From positions 1 through 64,000 of the forward strand of contig JAJUJI010000011.1 of NCBI GenBank assembly GCA_029265405.1: DNA of 64,000 nt, read 5' to 3'. A model generated the notes under the pieces. It made no database searches and had not been told where the DNA came from. It saw only the letters and a list, made by a program, of their open reading frames with translations. The stretch comes from Clostridiales bacterium. Its GTDB lineage: Bacteria > Bacillota > Clostridia > Oscillospirales > Oscillospiraceae. Below are positions 44,524-52,100 of this stretch, piece by piece. Position 1 is the first letter of the stretch. The number at the start of each line of letters is the position of its first letter. The position numbers were made by a program, and so were the translations under genes.

Positions 44524-45822
44524 CTACAGCTCGAATTCAGGGAATTCCTCCCCGGCCTTTTCGGCAACGAAGAATTGGCCGCCGCCCAATACGGAGGCCG
44601 CGTCCTTTTCCGGGTTCTGATAGAGTATGTTCAGCAGCTCTATGAAGTCTCTGATTATCTCTCTGGGAGTCATATGAGCGCTTGCACCTACGCGGTTATA
44701 TTCCTCGTTTAAAAAGGCCAGCAGATCCCTTGAGGTTATTTTCGGGGCATAGTCGAAAAGCTGGCCGTGAATTGAGGACAGCTTTTCGAGCAGTACATAC
44801 ATTTCCTCATGCGTCAGCATGCTGAGGCGTATGATGGGAGCAAGCATATCTCTGGCGTCCTCGGAAGCGTAGCGACCGTCCGACAGCCTTGAGCGCAGCG
44901 CCTCATAGCTGAAAACGCCCTTGTATTTGTCCTCGATGCACTGGGGGGTTCCACCCAGGAAAAAGCCTATGTGGCTTGCCTTGCCCTGCAGCGTATCGTT
45001 GTACATGGCGAGGATTTTTTCGTAATTGCTCTGGCGGGTGGCGGTATGGGCTATTTTGAAGATGTTGACCAGCTCGTCAATGATTACAAGCAGGCCCTTG
45101 TAGCCCGCCTGGACCATGAAGGAGGCCATCAGCTTTAAAAAATCGTACCAATTGTCGTCATTGACGATAAAATTGATGTCAAGCTCGCTTTTAGCCTCGG
45201 TTTTTGTGGCGTATTCGCCCCTGAACCACTTGACGACGTTCGCCTTCGTCCGCTCGTCTGAGCGGTTGTAGGCCCGGTAGTACAGCGTCACCGCCTTGGC
45301 AAACTCAAAGCCGTTTACCATGCTCTCAAGGCTGCTCGTCACGGCGAATATTTCTCTTTCCACCGACCTTTCAAAATCGGCCGGGGATACGCCCTCAAGC
45401 ATGACCCGGGTCTGAATGCCCGAAATCCATTTTTCCAATATAAGCGGCAGCGCCCCGCCGTCCGGCTTAGTCTTTGTGGACATGTTTTTGACCAGCTCCT
45501 TGTAAGTCGCAAGACCCTGGCCCTTGGAGCCGACGAAACGCCTTTCCGGGGAAAGGTCGCAGTCTACGACCACGAAGCCCTTTTCCGTCGCATAATTTCT
45601 TATGGCCTGGAGCAGAAAGCTCTTGCCGCTCCCGTATTTGCCCACTATAAAGCGGAAGGCCGCGCCTCCCTCTGAAATTATGGAAATGTCGTGCAGCAGC
45701 GCAGCAATTTCCAGGTCGCGCCCCACCGTAATGTATTCGAGGCCGACCCTTGGAACGACTCCGCCCTTCAGGGCGTTTATTATAGCGTTCGCTATACGCT
45801 TCGGAGGATTAGTGCCTGTCAC
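44524..45822 (-). CDS. sngB: Shango SngB-like ATPase (DUF2791/BrxD-like)
   Basis: 432 residues. P-loop V-G-K-Y-G-S-G-K-S-F (60-69), Walker B L-L-V-I-I-D-E-L near 244-251. Residues 10-60 contain the conserved lead-in R-x3-A-I-I-N-A-L-K-G-G, V-P-R-V-G-L-E and V-G-R-D-x-E typical of DUF2791 ATPases, a family that includes BrxD. GTG start 45822 overlaps the end of the TerB gene by 14 bp; helicase starts 20 bp after its stop. Tight coupling supports one three-protein machine. Confidence 0.85.
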   Translation of the reverse strand: MTGTNPPKRIANAIINALKGGVVPRVGLEYITVGRDLEIAALLHDISIISEGGAAFRFIVGKYGSGKSFLLQAIRNYATEKGFVVVDCDLSPERRFVGSKGQGLATYKELVKNMSTKTKPDGGALPLILEKWISGIQTRVMLEGVSPADFERSVEREIFAVTSSLESMVNGFEFAKAVTLYYRAYNRSDERTKANVVKWFRGEYATKTEAKSELDINFIVNDDNWYDFLKLMASFMVQAGYKGLLVIIDELVNIFKIAHTATRQSNYEKILAMYNDTLQGKASHIGFFLGGTPQCIEDKYKGVFSYEALRSRLSDGRYASEDARDMLAPIIRLSMLTHEEMYVLLEKLSSIHGQLFDYAPKITSRDLLAFLNEEYNRVGASAHMTPREIIRDFIELLNILYQNPEKDAASVLGGGQFFVAEKAGEEFPEFEL

Positions 45823-47527
45823 TTTCTGCAGCCCTTCTTAGATGATCCAAATAATCTTCATAGATGTATATCTCGTCAGATACGTCCAATATGGTGTCGC
45901 CGGCATGTTCAAGGGCCTTTTGGTTGATGCTGTCCATGAGCACCTCCGGCATGAGGCCGCATTCCCGCGCGCATTCTAAAACGGCCGAGGCGGGCGCCCC
46001 CTCCAAAATGAGCTTCAAAGCCTTAAGCTCGGCGGGCTCCAGGGAGCGGATAAAGCCTGCCCATGCGTCCCGGGGCTTGCCGCCCGACTCGGGGCTGGAA
46101 GGAGGATCCGGAAACGGCAATACGGCTATGAAAGCGGCGGGATCGAGGGCCGGGACCGCTGCCGGCGGACCGGATTTTGCTGCGGCCGCCTTGCCGTCAG
46201 CTTCGGCGGCCTGGGGCTCCGCTTCCACGCTTGCGGCAAGCCTTTCCTGAGTGAGCAGCGCGCGCTGCCGGATAAGCTCCAGCTTGGCTTCGTCCACATT
46301 GATCGAGGTCTTTTTCTTCTCAAAGCAATACTCTTTTACGGCCCTGTCTATTTCCGCGAGAAGCGCCGCTCCGCCCACGGAAGGCGCTAGCCTGTCGATA
46401 AGGGGGATGATGGGCCCTCCGTCGGCGCTCAGGCGGCGCCTGAAGCCGGCGTCTGCGCACAGCATGAGCTCAATGCGCTTGAAGAAGCAGCTTAAAATCT
46501 GCCTGCCCTCGGGAGACGGGCCGCGGTATTTTGCATAAGTCCATCTGCCGCCGCGATACCTGTATTTCAAACCGCCGGGTATGGTTACGGTTTTTTCTTC
46601 CCTGGGCGTATATTCGGGCCTCATTAGAAAAATGGCGTTGGCAAAGGGCCGCCACGGCATCTCGACCTCCATCAATATAAGGTCGTTGAAGGAAGCGTTT
46701 GCGGCGCCCAGAAGCCGGTCAAGCCTGCGCAGGACATGGCCGAAGCAGCCCGCTATAAGGCTCTCGGTTTCTTCCGTATAAAAGGGCGAACGCTTGATTT
46801 TATAGGGGGATATGCCGCAGTAAAAATCAAAGCCATATTTGCCGGCGCCGTCGGGATAAAAGGAGCGAAGAAGCGGCTCCCTTTCCAGAAGGCCCTCAAA
46901 GCTCACTCCGCAGTCGTTTATGACGATATAATCCTTCAGCCATACGGGCATGTACGCATCAAGCTCGCCGGCGAAAGCTCTGCACTCCTTCCAAATATGC
47001 AGCAGCTTTCTAAGCCCATCCTCTCCGGGCTCAGCCCCTATATTGTTGATAAGCTCGTATATATACAGGAAAACGTATGACAAATCGATCCGGGCCACGC
47101 TTCCGGCCCGAACGCGGCTCCTCCACGTAAAATACGTCCTTAGCTGCTCGTAGCTCATCATCTGGTAGTAGGGATAATACATGGAAAAGGGTGCTGCTTT
47201 AGGGTAAGCGTCCTCAAAGCCTTCCATGAAACGCGCCTGCGCGTAAAATATGCGCTCGCGGAAAGCGTTGCCCGACGGCGCGCCTTCCAAAGCCGGTCCG
47301 GCCAGCCGCCTCATTTGCATGAACACGTCGCGCACGGGATCGGAGGCGGAACTGGGCCTGATGGCCTCGGAGGCAGGCTTCCCGGGCCCGTCCCGCTCGC
47401 CGACATATATATCCGCAAAGGCCGGATTAAAGGGGAAGGGACGGGCAAGGAAACGTTCGGTAGCGTGCGCGCTTTTATCGCGAACGCTATCCCTCATTAC
47501 GCCAAAATCCAGCTTCTCACCGGGCAT
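45809..47527 (-). CDS. sngA: Shango SngA-like TerB-N/TerB-C protein
   Basis: 572 residues. The conserved Y-Y-x-M-x3-Q-L-R-T-Y-F-T-W-R motif near 120-138 and S-Y-V-F-L-Y-I-Y-E-L-I-N-N-I-G near 150-164 mark a TerB N-terminal domain. The second half fits a TerB C-terminal domain, with an Ala/Pro-rich linker (about 425-465) before the last 100 residues. No signal peptide or catalytic motif. TerB proteins are linked to stress and phage defence. First gene of the cassette, with a consensus promoter about 90 bp upstream. Confidence 0.83.
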   Translation of the reverse strand: MPGEKLDFGVMRDSVRDKSAHATERFLARPFPFNPAFADIYVGERDGPGKPASEAIRPSSASDPVRDVFMQMRRLAGPALEGAPSGNAFRERIFYAQARFMEGFEDAYPKAAPFSMYYPYYQMMSYEQLRTYFTWRSRVRAGSVARIDLSYVFLYIYELINNIGAEPGEDGLRKLLHIWKECRAFAGELDAYMPVWLKDYIVINDCGVSFEGLLEREPLLRSFYPDGAGKYGFDFYCGISPYKIKRSPFYTEETESLIAGCFGHVLRRLDRLLGAANASFNDLILMEVEMPWRPFANAIFLMRPEYTPREEKTVTIPGGLKYRYRGGRWTYAKYRGPSPEGRQILSCFFKRIELMLCADAGFRRRLSADGGPIIPLIDRLAPSVGGAALLAEIDRAVKEYCFEKKKTSINVDEAKLELIRQRALLTQERLAASVEAEPQAAEADGKAAAAKSGPPAAVPALDPAAFIAVLPFPDPPSSPESGGKPRDAWAGFIRSLEPAELKALKLILEGAPASAVLECARECGLMPEVLMDSINQKALEHAGDTILDVSDEIYIYEDYLDHLRRAAESDRH

Positions 47528-47618
47528 ATACGCTTCTCACCTGACTATGTCGCAATTCGCTGATCGGCGCCGGGCTGTACCGCCCCGTCGCGCAAACAAC
47601 AGTTCGTATACCCTATCT

Positions 47619-47648
47619 ATTATACGTCAAGCCTTCCGGCCTTGTCAA
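47619..47648 (-). promoter_or_regulatory. Consensus sigma-A promoter of the Shango cassette, with inverted repeat
   Basis: Minus strand ttgaca (complement of 47643-47648), 18-nt spacer, tataat (complement of 47619-47624): both boxes perfect. An inverted repeat cgtata (47605-47610) / tatacg (47621-47626) straddles the -10 and start site. Confidence 0.7.
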
Positions 47649-47664
47649 TGAGATATGCCGCCAT

Positions 47665-47700
47665 GCCGTACCGCGCGGAAAAAGTTCCGCGCGGTACGGC
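47665..47700. terminator. Perfect 16-bp hairpin between the SDR gene and the Shango promoter
   Basis: gccgtaccgcgcggaa (47665-47680) and ttccgcgcggtacggc (47685-47700) with loop aaag. It lies 15 bp past the SDR stop. No T tract on the minus strand, so termination efficiency is uncertain. Confidence 0.6.
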
Positions 47701-47714
47701 TTTGACGTTTAAGG

Positions 47715-48674
47715 CTAATTTTTCTTAACGTATTCGAAGGCCGGAACGGGCTTCTGCGTCGTGAAGATGGGGTTGTTGACGTTCATGGGGAATACTCGCT
47801 TGAAATCGGGATTTATGGGCTCGTCGGGGAAGGCGCGCGCTATGGCTTCCGAGCGGGCCACCCAGCCCTCCTTGAATTCCGCGTGGGTGAGTATGTAGAG
47901 GTCGCCTCGCTTGATGCCGCGCACCACGCGCTCGCCCGCCTCGTCGGCCTCTCTGGTCATCTTGCTGAAATCAATATCCTTGGGCATTTCGAACCTGATG
48001 GGCTTGCCGTCCTTGTCCCGGGGCGGCTCAAATTTGGGAGGCTCGACGCCCAGGTGCTTTTGCCGGAGTTCGCCGGAGGTTTTTCCCAGGTTTGTCGAGT
48101 AGGGACCGGGGCAAAAGGCCGCGGCGCCGACGCCGGTTCCCTGAAGCTCTATGGCCAGCTCCTCCATAAGGGTTATGACGGCCATTTTAAGGGAGTCGTA
48201 CATGGGGAAGCCCGGGACGGGAACAAGGCCGGACATGGAGGCTGTGCTGACGACATAGCCGCCCCCGCCGTGCTTCAAAATGCGGGGGGTTATGATGACT
48301 ATACCGTTCAGTACCCCTTTGTAGTTGACGTCGATGTCAAAGTCGATGTCCTTCCAGTCGTATACGCCCTTGGTTATTTGCGGCTCGAAGGTGCTTATTC
48401 CGGCGTTGTTGACGAGCACGTGCAGCTTGCCGAAGACGGCTTCCGCCTCGTCGGCGGCCCGGACGTAGGCCTCCCTGTCGGTCACGTCCAGACAGATGCC
48501 GTGAACAGGCCAGCCTTGCGACCGGAAGAGCTCCAGCGCCTCGTCGATAGCTCTTTGCCTGAAATCCGCGATGACTACGTTCATTCCCTCGCGAGCGCAG
48601 GCCTTGGCGATGCCCAGCCCCATTCCGCTGGCGCCCCCCGTAATGAACGCCGTTTTGCCCTGCAGATTGTCCAT
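47715..48674 (-). CDS. Short-chain dehydrogenase/reductase
   Basis: 319 residues. Cofactor loop T-G-G-A-S-G-M-G-L-G (12-21), N-N-A-G, and catalytic S-T-A-S-M-S-G and Y-D-S-L-K. Classical SDR fold to about 260, with a longer C-terminal tail. D at the end of beta-2 (V-I-A-D-F-R) suggests NAD preference. Substrate unknown. It has its own promoter with an overlapping palindromic operator, so it is probably ligand-induced by a repressor encoded elsewhere. Confidence 0.88.
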   Translation of the reverse strand: MDNLQGKTAFITGGASGMGLGIAKACAREGMNVVIADFRQRAIDEALELFRSQGWPVHGICLDVTDREAYVRAADEAEAVFGKLHVLVNNAGISTFEPQITKGVYDWKDIDFDIDVNYKGVLNGIVIITPRILKHGGGGYVVSTASMSGLVPVPGFPMYDSLKMAVITLMEELAIELQGTGVGAAAFCPGPYSTNLGKTSGELRQKHLGVEPPKFEPPRDKDGKPIRFEMPKDIDFSKMTREADEAGERVVRGIKRGDLYILTHAEFKEGWVARSEAIARAFPDEPINPDFKRVFPMNVNNPIFTTQKPVPAFEYVKKN

Positions 48675-48694
48675 TGAGGATACCTCCTGTATTT

Positions 48695-48708
48695 TGTAGT
48701 TAACTACA
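48695..48708 (-). promoter_or_regulatory. Palindromic operator of the SDR gene
   Basis: tgtagttaactaca is a perfect 14-bp palindrome abutting the -10 box and covering the expected transcription start, about 20 bp before the ATG. This is a typical TetR- or MarR-type repressor site; the regulator is not encoded in the window. Confidence 0.65.
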
Positions 48709-48735
48709 TTATAATTGCTTGATAAATAATGTCAA
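48708..48735 (-). promoter_or_regulatory. Sigma-A promoter of the SDR gene
   Basis: Minus strand ttgaca (complement of 48730-48735), 16-nt spacer, tataat (complement of 48708-48713). Both boxes are perfect. Confidence 0.7.
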
Positions 48736-49113
48736 TCGGACCGGGACTCTTATGCCGTTAGACGCTTAAACAATTAGTAACAAATGCCGCTTTGAGCTAA
48801 TTTAGCTGAATGTACAAAAGTGTTGTATATTATAGACAAATGACAAAAATTGCATGCTAAATTGCTAAAATACGATAAATTTGGGACCTAAACAAAAGAG
48901 AAATAAATAAGATAATATTGATGTGCAATTACGATTATTATGATATTATTAATATTATATTACTTTTGTAACGTGACAAAAGATTGTTAATTTGATAATT
49001 TACTGGTTACAATTGGCGAAGCGCTTGAGGCAAGCCCCTGCACCACGGCGTCTCCGGCGCGAAGAGCGCGGAGATCATGGCAATTTTACTTATTAAATGA
49101 GCGGAGGAATAAG
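48736..49113 (+). promoter_or_regulatory. AT-rich promoter region and structured leader of the dockerin phosphoesterase
   Basis: No ORF. The first 280 bp are strongly AT-rich. Candidate promoter: ttgtta (48984-48989), 18-nt spacer, tacaat (49008-49013). The following leader becomes GC-rich and can form two hairpins: gcttg/caagc (49023-49027 with 49031-49035) and tctccggcgc with gcgcggaga (49051-49060 with 49066-49074, one bulge). It matches no riboswitch class I recognise. gcggaggaat at 49101-49110 is the ribosome binding site. Confidence 0.45.
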
Positions 49114-52100
49114 ATGAAAGCAAGGATGAAAAAAACGCTGGCGTTTATCATTGCCGCGATGATGGCGGTATCGCTGTTCCCGGGTTTCGGAACTTACGCA
49201 AGAGCCGAAGACGTTCAGGACGAGCACACCTATCTGCTCTTTATGTCAGATGTCCACGCCTCCAAAAGCTGGGCATCCTCCTATTACGGCTCCGGCACGG
49301 AGCTAGTGAAATTCATTGCCCAGGCCGCCGCGGGTTACGATATAGACAACGTGACCTTTATTGGCGATACGGTCGCCAATGGAGTTACCGACGAAAAGGA
49401 CGGCATACAAACGGCGGTGCTGGACACGGTGCTCAATACGTGGAGCGCCACTCTCGACGCGGCGACTACAGGTTCGCTTAAGGATATGACGCAGATCTAC
49501 AAAACGAGCGGAGATACCGTGGGCTATGCGCCTCAGGGGGAGGACGGAGTCCTGTTCGTGCAGGGCTACAGGCATGAGGGCTCCGCAGCGGATAACCTTG
49601 TAAAGTTCGTCAACGCCAACGGGGCGTATGAGTATGAGGACTACATAGTTTACGTCTTGGGCTGCGACGCTTTTACCAAAGACGGCCTGGGCAACTTCGC
49701 CGACGATACCTTCAATTATCTGACCGACGGAGCGCAGGCTGTGGCGGCCCGGCTTGATGAGTATCTGGACAGCCTCGGCTCCGGCGAAACGCGCCCGGTA
49801 TTCATCTGCTCGCACTTCCCGATCTACACCACCCGCTCGGACGTCCCCAATTTTGTCCCGATTGTAAACTCCATTAACAAATATACGGACAAGCTGGACA
49901 TAGTGTTCCTCAGCGGGCACAACCATTCCTCGGACTCGGATAAGGAATTCTTCTTCCCTGCGGGCAGCGACGTTGCCGTCGGCAACGGGGACGAAACGCG
50001 GACCGTCATGAAGGTGAATTTCGCCGTCATGACCGACGGCTATGTCAACACCAACCAGGTTTCCCCCAACGGCAACTATACAATATGCGAAATAACCGAT
50101 GATTTCATTTATCTCAACAAATATACCATAGGAGACAAGGAGGTCGCCAGAAGCGGCAGCACCGCCAAGGGGCCGAGCACAGGCTATCTGTTTACCGGCA
50201 AATTTACTCTCAGGCGCAACGGCGCTTCCGAAGGCGTCTATGGCATAACGTATTACGACACGCAGCTTCAGGGCCGGATAGCCCTCGATAAGGTCAGCGC
50301 CCAAGCGGGCGAAACGGTGAACGTGACCGCCACGCCTAAGGCCGGCTACGCTCTGAAAAAGCTTTATTATGTCAGCGGCGGCCAGGCTTATGAAGCTTCC
50401 GTAAATGAGAGCTCAAATACGGCCAGCTTCACAATGCCCGAAGCGGAGGTCACGGCAGTTCGGGCAGTTTTCACGCCGGTCGTAAGCGCGGGCTCCGTTT
50501 TCAAGGAGGTCGGGAGCCTGGAGGAGGACGGAGTTTACGTAATAGTGGGCGGCCTTGAGGAAGAAACAGGCGTCGGCTTTGCGGCCACCGTTCCGCAGGT
50601 TTTGCGAAACCTTTCCAATATAGGCGCCACCTGCGTTGAGGTTAAAAACGGGGCCGGCTACCTCGACGAGGACGGCAGCTCTCTCGACGGGCAAAATATA
50701 ATCGACACCGACGATGCAACGCTGCAGTGGATATACAGGGACGGCCTATACAGCATGTCGGACTGCTCATACTACCTGTATCTCGGCAACGACGCGATAG
50801 CTCCCGGCGCGACGGTTTACGCCTCGGAATTTGAGGCCGTATACGATCCAGCGTCCAAGACGCTTCGCAGGGACGGCAATACCACCACATTTTACCTCAG
50901 CTATAGCGACGAGCTTGGCTTTGGGGCCGGCGCCTCGAACGGCGGCGGGTTCAGGCTGTTCAAGCTGGTTTCGGGCGCCAGAGCGGCAAAATACTCTATT
51001 TCTTATGACGTCAGCCAGACCGGCGGCACGATAATGGCAGACAGGTCAAGCTCCATGCAGGGCCTGCTTGTCGGCGTAACGGCCGTACCGGACAGCCGCC
51101 ATGTTTTAAGTTCGGTAAGCTATACATATAGCGACGGAGTAAACAGTGTGACTAAAAAAGCCGCCATCAACGGCAACCGCGCGCTTTTCAACATGCCAGG
51201 AGCTGACGTGACGCTAAGCGCTTCCTTCAAAGAAACCGGCGCTCAAAAGATTTACACGGAGGTGTCCTCGTTTGCCGTCGGCGGCGACGGAGAATATATC
51301 CTTGTGGCGGAGGACAGCGATACCGGAAAATACTACGCTATTACGGATCCCGAAACCACCGCCAACTCCGCAAAATACTACCCGTGGCAGGTAACCGCTG
51401 AAGACGGCGCGGAGTACGGACAGGCCTATGCGGGCAAGACCGTTTTGGCGGTAAACTACGACGCGCTCAAGTGGAATTACACAAGCAGCAACAAGTACAT
51501 GGAAAGTGTTTCCAGCCCCGGCTATTTCATGTATCCCGGCAGCAGCGGAGGACTGGTCTACAAGGGCTACGGCAGAGCCATAGAGCTCAACGAAGAAATA
51601 AATGCGCTATATGTTACGGCCAGCTCGGGAAAACTTTACCTTACCTGCAAAAGCGGAGCCTTCGGCCTTTCCGCCGACCAGGAGGACGCCTGCCGCTTCC
51701 GGCTTTTCATGATACCCGCCACCCGCGATCCGGTCACATACCGCAGAGCGGAGGCGTTTGAGCAGGACGGCGAATACCTGGTCGTGGCCGAGGATTCCGC
51801 CACGGGCCAGAGCTACGCATTGTCCTATACGGGCGGCTCGGTAACCTCCGCCAAGGTCACAGTGGAAGGCGACGCGGTAACGGTTACGGCCGACAGCCCG
51901 AAGTGGACATATATCAGGGGAGAAGTCAAGAAGGGAGACTCTTATGTGACTGCCGACGGCTGGCTCCAGAGCAAGGCGAGCAGCAAGTACTACCTTATTA
52001 TGTTCGACGGCTCTCCCTTCGGCATTAGCGGCTACGTCGTCAGCTCGCTGACGCTGGACTACAATGCCGACAGCTACGCAATTGTCTACAACATCGAAAA

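Noticed and set aside
42324-47527. Partial BREX system
   Set aside because: The ATPase and helicase resemble BrxD and BrxHI, but no PglX methylase, PglZ, PglW or PglY gene is present, and the TerB gene fits Shango instead.
49008-49100. c-di-GMP riboswitch before the surface phosphoesterase
   Set aside because: The hairpins are there, but the conserved core sequences of the known c-di-GMP riboswitch classes are not.
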